Source: Mangrovimicrobium sp033283265
GTDB taxonomy: Bacteria; Pseudomonadota; Gammaproteobacteria; Pseudomonadales; Halieaceae
Assembly: GCA_033283265.1 (NCBI GenBank)
Contig: JAWMQN010000001.1
Span: 1,736,001 to 1,800,000 of the forward strand
Length of the DNA stretch: 64,000 bases
Direction: 5' to 3'
Shown: positions 34,504 through 43,182 of the stretch, in pieces
Numbering within the stretch: the stretch's first letter is position 1
How the letters are laid out: every line of letters begins with the position of its first letter
Notes under the pieces: model-generated
Seen by the model: the letters and a program-made list of their open reading frames with translations, nothing else
The model's database searches: none
What the model was told of the DNA's origin: nothing
Translations under genes and position numbers: made by a program

Positions 34504-35421
34504 TCAGGGCTGAGCTTTAGCCGGGGCTTTTGCCTTGGCTTTGCGTTGCGGTGCAGCCTTCTTCGGAGCAGCGGCCTTGGTTTTCGCCTTGGCCGGAGCC
34601 TTTTTCTTGGCCGGAGCCTTTTTCTTGGCCGGGGCTTTTTTCTTCGCGGGCGCTTTCTTCGCTACCGCCTTTTTCTTTGCCGGCGCCTTGCTGGCTGCCG
34701 TTGCCGCGGCTTTAGCCTTTGGTGCGGCCTTACGCTTCACCGCGGCCTTTTTCCGGGTAGCCTTTTTAGCTTTAGCAGCTGCTTTTTTCTCCGCGGCCTT
34801 GGTCTTGGCGAGCAGTTTGCGCTCCGCCGCGGCAAGATCCTTCAGCAGGCGGGCTTCAAACGCGGCAATTTTCTTCGCGTCGGAACGGGCGCGGGATTTC
34901 ACCCATGCCTGTGCCTGCTTCGCCACCGCCTTCAGCTTGTCCGCCTCAGTCTTGGCAGCCAGTTCCGCCTTGCGCGCGAGGAGTTTTTCCTCGGCGGCGA
35001 TCTTTTTCGCCTGAAGACGCGCTTTGTCGACGTTTTCGCTGACTTTCTGTTTTGCCTCGGCCACAAGGGCTCGAAGCGCCTTGAGTTTCTCATTGCTTTT
35101 CTCTGCAGCACTGCGAGCAGAAACTACGGCGCGCTTGTTCGCCGCTGTTTTCTTGGCTGCAGCCTGTTTACGTACGGTCTCGAGTTTGGCCTTGGCCTTT
35201 TTCACATTCTGGCGTTCGCCATCGAGGGCTTTCTGCAACTTTTTCAGGGCATCGTTGGCACGTACGACTGCCGGCGATGCTGCTGCCTGCTTAACAACTG
35301 AAGTTTTTGCAGGAGATCGTTTTGCCGCGGCTCGTTTTGCTGCCGGGCGTTTTTTAGCGGGCGCCTTTTTGGAGGCTGCCGTTGCTTTTTTCGGCGCACT
35401 TTTTTTCTTTGCCGTTGCCAT
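34504..35421 (-). CDS. Histone H1-like Lys/Ala-rich DNA-binding protein
   Basis: A 305-residue, extremely basic protein of Ala, Lys and Pro in a histone H1 C-tail style, similar in character to AlgP (AlgR3) of Pseudomonas. Order: a KKAPAKK-rich N-terminal segment, a central predicted coiled coil (about residues 60-205), and a C-terminal tail of PAKKKA repeats. I start at the ATG whose codon is 35419-35421, with GGAGAG upstream. It probably binds DNA non-specifically. Codons for Lys and Ala give it locally different composition. It ends in a strong intrinsic terminator. Confidence 0.88.
   Translation of the reverse strand: MATAKKKSAPKKATAASKKAPAKKRPAAKRAAAKRSPAKTSVVKQAAASPAVVRANDALKKLQKALDGERQNVKKAKAKLETVRKQAAAKKTAANKRAVVSARSAAEKSNEKLKALRALVAEAKQKVSENVDKARLQAKKIAAEEKLLARKAELAAKTEADKLKAVAKQAQAWVKSRARSDAKKIAAFEARLLKDLAAAERKLLAKTKAAEKKAAAKAKKATRKKAAVKRKAAPKAKAAATAASKAPAKKKAVAKKAPAKKKAPAKKKAPAKKKAPAKAKTKAAAPKKAAPQRKAKAKAPAKAQP
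34595..34666. repeat. 18-bp tandem repeats inside histone-like gene
   Basis: About four 18-bp units (34595, 34613, 34631, 34649 onward), the first two identical (ggagcctttttcttggcc), the later ones diverged. On the coding strand each unit encodes the PAKKKA hexapeptide. Slippage at these repeats would change the tail length in multiples of six residues. Confidence 0.9.
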
Positions 35422-35461
35422 TACACTTCTCTCCGGGTTGTTAGTAAGGTAACGCAAACCA

Positions 35462-35490
35462 AAAATAGCAATAAAAATCAGGACTTACAA
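35462..35490 (-). promoter_or_regulatory. Candidate promoter of histone-like gene
   Basis: In the AT-rich 254-bp spacer between the histone-like gene and adk, the minus strand has TTGTAA (35485-35490) and TATTTT (35462-35467) separated by 17 bp, in good position to transcribe the histone-like gene. The remainder of this spacer holds the adk terminator and no gene. Confidence 0.45.
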
Positions 35491-35632
35491 CAATCCACCA
35501 AGGGAAAAAATCAGCAAAAACCAAAGGTAAGAAAAGTAATTTCTGATTACCTCAGCACGAATTTAAAGATTTTTAAAATTCGATACTCGACGAAAAAGCC
35601 TGTTTTTATAGCGTGAAATTAATACTGGCAAC

Positions 35633-35658
35633 AAAAAAGGGGAGCCTTGGCTCCCCTT
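35633..35658 (-). terminator. Intrinsic terminator of adk
   Basis: Inverted repeat aaggggagcc/ggctcccctt read on the minus strand and followed by a run of six T (AAAAAA at 35633-35638 on the plus strand). It lies about 18 nt after the adk stop codon. Confidence 0.9.
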
Positions 35659-35675
35659 CTTGCGATCTGCATGGC

Positions 35676-36323
35676 TCAGCCATCCAATTGTGAAAATATC
35701 GCATCCCGGATGTCATCGACCGTCCCGACACCGACGACGCGGTGATATTGCGGGGCGTTTTCGCCTTCCATATCGCGATAAAACGCCACCAGGGGGCTGG
35801 TCTGGGAGTGATAGACTTCGAGGCGTTTGCGCACGGTATCCTCTTTGTCGTCATCGCGCTGCACCAATTCATCGCCGGTTTCGTCATCGAGCCCTTGCTC
35901 GCGCGGCGGGTTATACAGCACATGGTAAACGCGACCCGAGCCCGGGTGCACACGGCGACCGCTCAGGCGGGAGACGATTTCCTCGTCTTCAACGGCGATT
36001 TCCACCACATGGTCGATATCGACGCCGGCATCCACCATGGCCTGCGCCTGGGGGATAGTCCGCGGGAAGCCGTCGAAGAGAAATCCGCGGGCACAATCCA
36101 CCGCCGTGATCCGCTCTTTCACCAGGCCGATGATAATGTCGTCGGAGACCAGGCCGCCGGCATCCATCACTGCCTTCGCCTGTATTCCCAGCTCAGTTTG
36201 CGCCTTGACCGCCGCCCGCAACATATCGCCTGTTGATATCTGTGGAATTCCATAACGTTCGGTGATGTATTGGGCTTGCGTGCCCTTGCCTGCGCCGGGG
36301 GCGCCCAACAGTATCAGTCGCAT
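35676..36323 (-). CDS. adk: Adenylate kinase
   Basis: A 215-residue nucleoside-monophosphate kinase that interconverts ATP and AMP with ADP. P-loop GAPGAGKGTQ at residues 7-16, LFDGFPRTIPQA for AMP binding and a long LID domain (RLSGRRVHPGSGRVYH). The LID lacks a four-Cys zinc site, as in most gammaproteobacteria. Monocistronic, with its own terminator. Confidence 0.97.
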   Translation of the reverse strand: MRLILLGAPGAGKGTQAQYITERYGIPQISTGDMLRAAVKAQTELGIQAKAVMDAGGLVSDDIIIGLVKERITAVDCARGFLFDGFPRTIPQAQAMVDAGVDIDHVVEIAVEDEEIVSRLSGRRVHPGSGRVYHVLYNPPREQGLDDETGDELVQRDDDKEDTVRKRLEVYHSQTSPLVAFYRDMEGENAPQYHRVVGVGTVDDIRDAIFSQLDG

Positions 36324-36447
36324 AGGCGAACTTCCTCGTCAAAAGATTATGCCGCTGGGGCACTTCGGTAGGTGAGATGGGTCAATAAAAGGCCAGTAAC
36401 CATACACAGCGCAGGGTTAGGTTACAACCCCCGCTCGCGGGGGGTAC

Positions 36448-37263
36448 TCAGGCCTTTTTGACCTGTTCCCACAGTGTCTCCATGGCCTCCTGGCCAAGTT
36501 CCTCGAGCGTTGAACCCCGGTCGCTGGCCAGGAATTCCATAGCCCGAAAACGCGTTTCAAACTTGCCCGAAGCAGCGCGTAACGCGCTCTCCGCGTCGAT
36601 ATGCAGGTGGCGCCCGAGATTGACGCAGGTGAACAGCAGATCGCCGAACTCCTCGGTAATCCCCGCGCTGTCGCCCTGGCTGAGCGCCACATTCAGTTCG
36701 GCAATTTCTTCACCGAGCTTGTCGATTACGCCGGCGGTAGAGCTCCAGTCGAAACCCACCCTTGCCGCGCGTTTTTGCAGCTTTTGCGCCCTCGGTAAAG
36801 CGGGCAGTGCTACCGGCACGTCGGCCATTGCACTGTGCAGGTCGCGGGAGGAGCGCTCGCCCTGTTTGATGGCTTCCCAGGTGGCGTTGACCTGCTCGAC
36901 ACTCGTCTCGTGCTCGACCACACCCTCGATTTCACCGTCGGCAAAAACGTGGGGGTGGCGGCGGATCAGCTTTTCCACCAGGGTATCGACGACCTGGGGA
37001 AAGTCGAACAGCTTGCGCTCACTGCCGAGCTGGCTATAGAAAATCACCTGGAACAGCACATCGCCCAACTCCTCTGCGACATGCTCATAGTCTTCCTGCT
37101 CAATTGCGTGAGCCAGTTCGTAACACTCCTCCAGGGTCGAGGGAACGATGCTGGCAAAGTCCTGCTTAAGATCCCAGGGGCAGCCCTGTTCGGGGTCGCG
37201 CAGGCGCTGCATAACCCGGATCAGGTCTGCAACGCTGTAGGTTTTGCCGGGCCCGGTATTCAT
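36448..37263 (-). CDS. mazG: Nucleoside triphosphate pyrophosphohydrolase MazG
   Basis: A 271-residue protein with two MazG all-alpha NTP pyrophosphatase domains (about residues 10-130 and 145-265). The N-terminal CPWDLKQ and EECYELAHAIE with EELGDVLFQV supply the metal-binding acidic residues; the second domain has EEIAELNVAL and EEFGDLLFTCVN. It starts with an ATG overlapping the relA stop (ATGA, 4 nt), as in other gammaproteobacteria, so it is coupled to the stringent-response gene. The frame upstream of that ATG lies inside relA and was dropped. Confidence 0.95.
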   Translation of the reverse strand: MNTGPGKTYSVADLIRVMQRLRDPEQGCPWDLKQDFASIVPSTLEECYELAHAIEQEDYEHVAEELGDVLFQVIFYSQLGSERKLFDFPQVVDTLVEKLIRRHPHVFADGEIEGVVEHETSVEQVNATWEAIKQGERSSRDLHSAMADVPVALPALPRAQKLQKRAARVGFDWSSTAGVIDKLGEEIAELNVALSQGDSAGITEEFGDLLFTCVNLGRHLHIDAESALRAASGKFETRFRAMEFLASDRGSTLEELGQEAMETLWEQVKKA

Positions 37264-39491
37264 TCGCTGATCCTCACGGCGGAGATCACGTTGTGCAGGC
37301 GGTTCAAGCGCTCGAGCAGTTTCGACAACGCGGCCAGGTTGGGAACCTCGACACGCAGTTGCATGGTCGCCGTATTGGTCTTCTTCAGCGACAGGGTATT
37401 GATCGCCAGCACGTTGACATGGGCGTTGGCGAGCAGGCCGGTAATGTCCCGCAGCAAACCCTGGCGGTCGTAGGCTTCGATCGCCACGTCGACCTCGTAG
37501 TTGTCGGTCGGGCCGCCGCCCCAGGCCACGTCGATAACCCGCTCCGGGCTCAGTTCCGACAGTTTCACCAGCCGCGCGCAGTCGCTGCGATGGATGCTCA
37601 CACCGCGACCGCGGGTGATGAAGCCGGTGATGGCGTCGCCCGGCAGCGGCTTGCAACATCCGGCCATGTGGTTGAGCAGGTTGCCCACCCCCTGGACCTG
37701 GACTTCACTGCGCAGGCGTGTGGCGCCCGGGCGCGCCACCTTGAGCTGTGGCTCCGGCCGCCGGTCGACCAGGCCCTGTGCCGCGTGCAGCACCTGGGCC
37801 GAGGATATCTCCCCCGAACCCACCGCGGCATACATTTCGTCGACGGTCGGCACCTGTACCTTGCGGGCGATGCGCTGGTAGTCGACGCTGGTAAGCGCCA
37901 GGCGCTTGAATTCCCGTTCCAGCAGGTGCCTGCCGGCGGCAATATTTTCTTCCCGCGCCTGGCTGCGGAACCAGTGCTGAACTTTCGCCCGGGCCCGCGA
38001 CGTGCGCAGGTAACCGAGACCCGGCTGCAGCCAGTCGCGCCGTGGCTGCCCTTCCTTGCTGGTGAGGATTTCCACCCGTTCACCGGTCTTCAGGGTGTAG
38101 GTCAGCGGGACGATGGAGCCGTTTACCTTCGCCCCGCGGCAGCGGTGGCCCACCTCCGTGTGCACGTGGTAGGCAAAGTCCAGCGGGGTCGCCCCCTGGG
38201 CGAGATTGACAACGTCGCCCTGGGGCGTGAAGACATAGACCCGGTCCTGGGCGACATCGAAGCTGAACTGCTCGGCGACACCGCCGGCATCACCGGTTTC
38301 GTCGTGCCAGTCGAGGACCTGGCGCAGCCAGGCGATTTTTTCCTCGTAGGTGCTCGCCATGCCGGATTCGCCATCGGAACCCTTGTAGCGCCAGTGGGCG
38401 CACACCCCGAGTTCCGCCTCTTCGTGCATGCGCCGGGTGCGAATCTGGACCTCGAGGACCTTGCCATCGGGGCCGATCACCGCGGTATGCAGCGAGCGGT
38501 AGCCGTTCTCCTTGGGGTTGGCGATATAGTCGTCGAACTCGTTGGGGATGTTGCGCCACAGCCCGTGCACCAGGCCCAGGGTGGCGTAGCAGTCCTTGAT
38601 TTCAGGCACCAGTATGCGCACGGCGCGGATGTCGTATACCTGGGAAAAACCGATACCCTTGCGCTGCATTTTGCGCCAGATACTGTAGATGTGCTTGGCC
38701 CGCCCCTCGATATCGAAGTCGACGCCTGCGGCCCGCAGCACCCGGTCCAGGGTGCTTTTCACATCGGCGATGAACTGGTCGCGCTCCAGCCGCTTGCCGT
38801 CCAGCAGGCGGGCGATCTTGCGATAGGCTTCCGGGTAGATATAGCGGAAGGAGAGGTCTTCCAGCTCCCACTTCAAATGGCCGATACCGAGGCGGTGGGC
38901 CAGCGGCGCATAAACATCGAAGACTTCCCGCGCCACACTTTCGCGCCGTTCGTCGTCGTGCTTGACGGCGCGCAGGGCGCAGGTCCGTTCAGCCAGTTTG
39001 ATCAACGCCACGCGGACGTCATCGACCATGGCGACCAGCATCTTGCGGATATTGTCCTTTTGCGCGTGGGCCTGGCCGAGCACGGGGCGATCCTGGTGGG
39101 TGCGCAGTTCACCTATGGCGGCCATGCGCAGTACGCCCTCGAGCAGGTGGGACACGGTCGGGCCAAAGCGCTCGCCGATCTCCTCGAGGCCGATCCGCTC
39201 CTCGCGTACCGCGCGGTAGAGCATGCCGGCGATCAGGCAATCGGCACCCACATGCAACTCGGCAAGGATGAGTGCCACCTGCAGTCCGGCGCGGAAGCTG
39301 TCGCTCTCGCTGGCCCAGTCCAACTGGTCCACCCCGGGGCCGCGGGATATCTCGCGTACCAGTACCGCGGCCTCCTTCAGGCGGCCATCACCGACCACTT
39401 CCGGGTGCAGGGGCAGGCGCTGCAGCCAGTGGTCGATATCGACTTCGCCATCGCTGGCTTCGAGTACGTCTTCCTGCCGGACGCGAACCAT
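37260..39491 (-). CDS. relA: GTP pyrophosphokinase, (p)ppGpp synthetase I
   Basis: A 743-residue RelA. Order: a pseudo-hydrolase HD domain (about residues 45-195) in which the HD catalytic pair is replaced (LIAGMLYRAVREER), a synthetase domain (about 230-370; YRSLHTAVIGPDGK), TGS (about 400-465), helical and zinc-finger-like segments, and a C-terminal ACT domain. The missing HD residues mark it as synthetase-only RelA rather than SpoT. ATG is at 39489-39491. One base separates its start from the cysM stop upstream; it overlaps mazG downstream. Confidence 0.96.
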   Translation of the reverse strand: MVRVRQEDVLEASDGEVDIDHWLQRLPLHPEVVGDGRLKEAAVLVREISRGPGVDQLDWASESDSFRAGLQVALILAELHVGADCLIAGMLYRAVREERIGLEEIGERFGPTVSHLLEGVLRMAAIGELRTHQDRPVLGQAHAQKDNIRKMLVAMVDDVRVALIKLAERTCALRAVKHDDERRESVAREVFDVYAPLAHRLGIGHLKWELEDLSFRYIYPEAYRKIARLLDGKRLERDQFIADVKSTLDRVLRAAGVDFDIEGRAKHIYSIWRKMQRKGIGFSQVYDIRAVRILVPEIKDCYATLGLVHGLWRNIPNEFDDYIANPKENGYRSLHTAVIGPDGKVLEVQIRTRRMHEEAELGVCAHWRYKGSDGESGMASTYEEKIAWLRQVLDWHDETGDAGGVAEQFSFDVAQDRVYVFTPQGDVVNLAQGATPLDFAYHVHTEVGHRCRGAKVNGSIVPLTYTLKTGERVEILTSKEGQPRRDWLQPGLGYLRTSRARAKVQHWFRSQAREENIAAGRHLLEREFKRLALTSVDYQRIARKVQVPTVDEMYAAVGSGEISSAQVLHAAQGLVDRRPEPQLKVARPGATRLRSEVQVQGVGNLLNHMAGCCKPLPGDAITGFITRGRGVSIHRSDCARLVKLSELSPERVIDVAWGGGPTDNYEVDVAIEAYDRQGLLRDITGLLANAHVNVLAINTLSLKKTNTATMQLRVEVPNLAALSKLLERLNRLHNVISAVRISE

Positions 39492-39492
39492 A

Positions 39493-40389
39493 CTATTCCC
39501 CGGCGAAGACGCCGGTGGACAGGTAGCGGTCGCCGCGATCACAGATAATCGCCACGATCACCGCGTTTTCGACTTCGGCGGAAATCCGCAGCGCACCGGC
39601 GACGGCCCCGCCGGAGGAGACGCCGCAGAAGATGCCCTCTTCCGCCGCCAGGCGACGCATGGTGACCTCCGACTCGCGCTGGGAAATATCCAGTACCCGG
39701 TCCACCCGGGCGGCGTCGTAGATGGCCGGCAGGTAGGCTTCAGGCCAGCGGCGGATGCCGGGAATGCTGGAGCCATCCTCGGGCTGTAGCCCGACTATGG
39801 TGATATCCGGGTTCTGCTGCTTGAGAAAGGCCGAGCAGCCCATGATGGTGCCGGTGGTGCCCATCGAGCTGACCAGGTGGGTAATGCTGCCGCCCGTCTG
39901 CTGCCACAATTCCGGACCGGTGCCGGTGAGGTGGGCCCTGGGGTTGTCCGGGTTGGCGAACTGGTCGAGCACCCGTCCCTCGCCGCGCTGTTCCATGGCC
40001 CGGGCCAGGTCGCGGGCACCTTCCATGCCCTCCTCACGGCTGACCTCGACCAGTTGCGCGCCGTAGGCAGCCATGGCCTGCTTGCGCTCGTCGCTCATGT
40101 GCGAGGGCATGATCAGGACCAGGCGGTAGCCGCGGATGGCCGCGGCCATGGCCAGGGCGATGCCGGTATTGCCGCTGGTCGCCTCGATCAGGGTGTCCCC
40201 GGGGCGAATGTCCCCGCGCGCCTCGGCCTCGCGAATCATGCTCAGGGCCGGGCGGTCCTTGACCGAACCGGCCGGGTTGGTGCCTTCCAGCTTCAGCAGG
40301 ATGGTATTGCTGGTTTCACCCTGCATGCGCTGCAGGCGCACCAGTGGCGTGTTGCCAATGCAGGCTTCAATCGTGGGGTATTCGCGCAT
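39493..40389 (-). CDS. cysM: Cysteine synthase B
   Basis: A 298-residue PLP-dependent O-acetylserine sulfhydrylase of the CysM subgroup. PLP lysine lies in LEGTNPAGSVKDRPA; the substrate loop is ATSGNTGIAL, and the phosphate-binding GTTGTIMG is present. It makes cysteine (or S-sulfocysteine from thiosulfate) and complements the sulfate genes at the start of the window. The ATG codon is 40387-40389; a longer frame to 40554 overlaps recO and was rejected. relA follows one base after its stop. Confidence 0.95.
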   Translation of the reverse strand: MREYPTIEACIGNTPLVRLQRMQGETSNTILLKLEGTNPAGSVKDRPALSMIREAEARGDIRPGDTLIEATSGNTGIALAMAAAIRGYRLVLIMPSHMSDERKQAMAAYGAQLVEVSREEGMEGARDLARAMEQRGEGRVLDQFANPDNPRAHLTGTGPELWQQTGGSITHLVSSMGTTGTIMGCSAFLKQQNPDITIVGLQPEDGSSIPGIRRWPEAYLPAIYDAARVDRVLDISQRESEVTMRRLAAEEGIFCGVSSGGAVAGALRISAEVENAVIVAIICDRGDRYLSTGVFAGE

Positions 40390-40465
40390 AGAGACTCTGA
40401 CTATCTGGCCCGGCGGAAAGTTTACCCTGTCCGGCGATGCTCTGCATGGGCCAATCGCACCGACC

Positions 40466-41188
40466 TTAGTCTGCTGACTCACCACCGGATGGGCTGCGCC
40501 GGAACAACTCCCTACTCCGCAGTGGTGCCGGGCCCAACTGCTCGGCGAGGGCAAGGCGCATCAGGCGCTTGGCCGCCGGCCCGGCCGGCCCGCTGAACTC
40601 CCCGCGGCCGATGGCCAGCAGGTCGGCGCCGGAAAAGGCGCCCCGTGTACCCCGGGGCGCCGTCACCAGCCCCAACTCCACGTCGTAGAGGTAACACAGG
40701 CCCGCGTCGAGCGGCTCACCACTGCGGCCGTCCTCGGACAGGGAGAAGCTGTAGCCGAGCTCCGCAAGCAGATTCAGCTCGAACCTGCGCAGGATGTCAG
40801 CCAGGCTGTCCTCGCCCCCCAGGCGCTCGAGGGCATCGCCGTAACTGGCAAACAGTGTCGGGTGGGGATCGTGGCGGTGCAGCAGGCGCACCAGCAATTC
40901 ATTGAGGTACATCGCGCTGTAGAGCCGGTCGCCGCGCAGGCGGGCAGCCGCCCCGGCCGCCTCCACATGGGTCAGGGTCTTCAGCTCCCGCAGACCGGAG
41001 AAAGACACCAGCAAGGGAGTGAAGGGCTGCATCAGGGCTGCACTGCTGCCCCCCCGGCTGCGCCGCCGCACCCCCTTGCCCACCAGGCTGATACGCCCGT
41101 GCTCGGCGGTGAACAGCTCAAGCAGTGAACTGGTGTCGCGGAAGGGGCGCTGGTGAAGAATATACGCGGGTTGCAGTTGAACGCGCAT
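40466..41188 (-). CDS. recO: DNA repair protein RecO
   Basis: A 240-residue RecO: N-terminal OB fold (about residues 1-80; YILHQRPFRDTSSLLELFT) and a helical C-terminal domain. It helps RecR load RecA onto SSB-coated single-stranded DNA. The Cys4 zinc finger of some RecO proteins is missing, which is common in gammaproteobacteria. It follows era with a 5-nt gap. Confidence 0.93.
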   Translation of the reverse strand: MRVQLQPAYILHQRPFRDTSSLLELFTAEHGRISLVGKGVRRRSRGGSSAALMQPFTPLLVSFSGLRELKTLTHVEAAGAAARLRGDRLYSAMYLNELLVRLLHRHDPHPTLFASYGDALERLGGEDSLADILRRFELNLLAELGYSFSLSEDGRSGEPLDAGLCYLYDVELGLVTAPRGTRGAFSGADLLAIGRGEFSGPAGPAAKRLMRLALAEQLGPAPLRSRELFRRSPSGGESAD

Positions 41189-41193
41189 TGCTC

Positions 41194-42093
41194 TCAGACG
41201 TCATCGAATCCCAGGCTGCGCAGGGCGCGCTCGTCATCCGACCAGCCTCGCCGCACCTTGACCCACAGCCGCAGCATCACCTTGCAGTCGAAAAGCTTTT
41301 CCATGTCCTTGCGCGCCTCGGTACCGATTGAGCGCAAGCGGGCACCCTTGTCACCGATGACGATCTTCTTCTGGCCCTCGCGTTCGACGAGGATCAGCGC
41401 CGAGATATGAGCGGTAACACCCTCGAAGGCAAATTCCTCGATTTCCACCGCCACCGAGTAGGGCAGTTCGTCGCCCAGCTGGCGCATGATTTTTTCCCGG
41501 ACGATTTCCGCAGCGAGAAAGCGCTGGCTGCGATCGGTGATCTGGTCCTCGGGGAAAAAGTGCTGCGACTCGGGCAACAGGCGCAGTATCTCTGCTTCCA
41601 GTTCCGCGACGTTGTGATGTCGCAGCGCCGAAAGGGGCAGAATGGCGGCGAACTCGCCGCGTTCAGTCAGCCGTTCGAGGTGCGGCAGCAGCAGCCCCTT
41701 GTCCTCCAGCAGGTCCACCTTGTTCACCACCAGCAGGGTCGGCGCGCCCGCCGCCTGCACCTGCTGCAGGACCATCTCGTCCTCCTCGGTCCAGGCAGTG
41801 CGGTCCACCACCATCACCACGACATCGACGTCCCGCAGGGCGCTGCTCGCGGCGCGATTCATGTAGCGGTTGATGGCCTTGCCGGCAGCGCGGTGCAGGC
41901 CCGGGGTGTCGACGTACATGATCTGGTCACGGCCCTCGGTCTTGATCCCCAGCACCTGGTTGCGGGTGGTCTGGGGCTTGCGCGAGGTGATGCTGATTTT
42001 CTGGCCCAACAGGTGGTTCAGCAAGGTGGACTTGCCGACGTTGGGGCGGCCGACGATAGCTACGTAGCCGCTGCGGTTCTGTTCATTTTCCAT
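41194..42093 (-). CDS. era: GTPase Era
   Basis: A 299-residue Ras-like GTPase with a C-terminal KH domain, needed for 16S rRNA maturation and 30S assembly. G1 is GRPNVGKST, G3 DTPG, G4 NKVD; the KH domain has the IVIGDKGARLRSIG segment that binds the 3' end of 16S rRNA. The start codon at 42091-42093 lies inside rnc (11-nt overlap), a coupling seen widely. Confidence 0.97.
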   Translation of the reverse strand: MENEQNRSGYVAIVGRPNVGKSTLLNHLLGQKISITSRKPQTTRNQVLGIKTEGRDQIMYVDTPGLHRAAGKAINRYMNRAASSALRDVDVVVMVVDRTAWTEEDEMVLQQVQAAGAPTLLVVNKVDLLEDKGLLLPHLERLTERGEFAAILPLSALRHHNVAELEAEILRLLPESQHFFPEDQITDRSQRFLAAEIVREKIMRQLGDELPYSVAVEIEEFAFEGVTAHISALILVEREGQKKIVIGDKGARLRSIGTEARKDMEKLFDCKVMLRLWVKVRRGWSDDERALRSLGFDDV

Positions 42094-42778
42094 TCGATTC
42101 CAGTCTCTGCAGCGCGGCTTCCGCCGCCGCCTGCTCCGCCTTGCGCCTGCTGCTGCCACTGCCCTCCAGGGTCAGGGCGGGCTTGGATATTTTACAGGCG
42201 ACCAGAAAGCGCTGGTTGTGGTCCTCGCCCTCGACGCCGAGCAGTTCGTAGTCGGGCAGCGGGATGCCGCGCCCCTGCAGAAACTCCTGCAGCCGGGTCT
42301 TCGGGTCCTTCGCCACCGTATCGATGCTCAAGTGCTCGAGCCGGCCGCCATACCAGGCCAGCACGCAGCGCTGGCAGGTCGCGAGCTCGGCATCGAGGAA
42401 TATAGCACCGGCGACGGCTTCCAGCGCATCGGCAAGTATCGAAGCGCGCCGGCGACCGCCGCTTTTGCGCTCGCCGCCGCCAAGCTGCAGGTGGTCGCCC
42501 AGTTCCAGTTCGCGGGCCAGGCCGGCGAGTGTTTCGCCTTTTACCAGCGAGGCTCGCAGGCGGCTGAGCACCCCTTCATCGGCTTTGGGAAACTTGTAGT
42601 AAAGGGCCTCGGCGACGATGTGGTTGACGATCGAGTCGCCGAGGAATTCCAGCCGCTCGTTATTGCGACTGCCGCTGCTGCGGTGGGTGAGCGCAAGTTT
42701 CAGCAGGCCCAGGTCGGCGAATTGATGGCCCAGGCGCTGCTGCAGATCAGATAAATGGCGTTCGCTGTCACTGCTCAC
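42083..42778 (-). CDS. rnc: Ribonuclease III
   Basis: A 231-residue double-strand-specific endoribonuclease: catalytic domain (about residues 8-155) with signature NERLEFLGDSIV, and a C-terminal double-strand RNA-binding domain (about 160-228; DPKTRLQEFLQGRG). It processes rRNA precursors and structured mRNAs; the long perfect hairpins at 6.7-7.0 kb would be natural substrates if transcribed. Overlaps the DUF4845 gene by 4 nt and era by 11 nt. Confidence 0.97.
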   Translation of the reverse strand: MSSDSERHLSDLQQRLGHQFADLGLLKLALTHRSSGSRNNERLEFLGDSIVNHIVAEALYYKFPKADEGVLSRLRASLVKGETLAGLARELELGDHLQLGGGERKSGGRRRASILADALEAVAGAIFLDAELATCQRCVLAWYGGRLEHLSIDTVAKDPKTRLQEFLQGRGIPLPDYELLGVEGEDHNQRFLVACKISKPALTLEGSGSSRRKAEQAAAEAALQRLESNGK

Positions 42779-43161
42779 TTGGCGTTTGGCTGGCCTACCA
42801 CATACTTGAGGTCGTCGAATTTCATAACCGCATCAATGCGCCAGGCGATCGGGAGACGCGCCTCGTAACTGGCGTCGATATAGGTCACGCCTTTTTCCCG
42901 ATAGATCTCGACGTCGCCGGTCTGGATCGCGTAAATCTGGTTGGTGATGAACAGGCGGTCGATCCGCCGGCGGATTTCGGTCAGGGTTGTCGCCCCGGGC
43001 TGGTGCTCCGACGCCACCTGGCTGACGATGCTCTTGACCTGCATGTACTCGGAATAGTACGGCACCATCTTGACGAAACACATGATGTAGAACCCGGCCA
43101 TGATTGCCACGACCACCATGCCCGGAATCCCCATTCCCCTCTGGCGCTGAGGTGTCCTCAT
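42775..43161 (-). CDS. DUF4845 membrane-anchored protein
   Basis: A 128-residue protein with a basic N-terminus, one membrane helix (about residues 10-28; GIPGMVVVAIMAGFYIMCF) and a small extracytoplasmic domain. It is the DUF4845 gene that regularly sits between lepB and rnc in Pseudomonas-like genomes. The N-terminal segment QRGMGIPGM looks like a prepilin-type leader, but the body is not a pilin. Function unknown. Confidence 0.88.
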   Translation of the reverse strand: MRTPQRQRGMGIPGMVVVAIMAGFYIMCFVKMVPYYSEYMQVKSIVSQVASEHQPGATTLTEIRRRIDRLFITNQIYAIQTGDVEIYREKGVTYIDASYEARLPIAWRIDAVMKFDDLKYVVGQPNAK

Positions 43162-43182
43162 TTCCCTATCCCCTTGTTTATA

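Noticed and set aside
34595..34666. CRISPR-like short repeats
   Set aside because: The 18-bp units are contiguous without spacers and encode PAKKKA repeats of the histone-like protein.
36428..36443. Terminator after mazG
   Set aside because: A GC-rich hairpin (cccccg/cggggg) is present, but no T-run follows on the mazG strand.
37293..39548. 751-residue plus-strand frame over relA
   Set aside because: The minus strand encodes complete RelA; the antisense frame has no recognisable family features.
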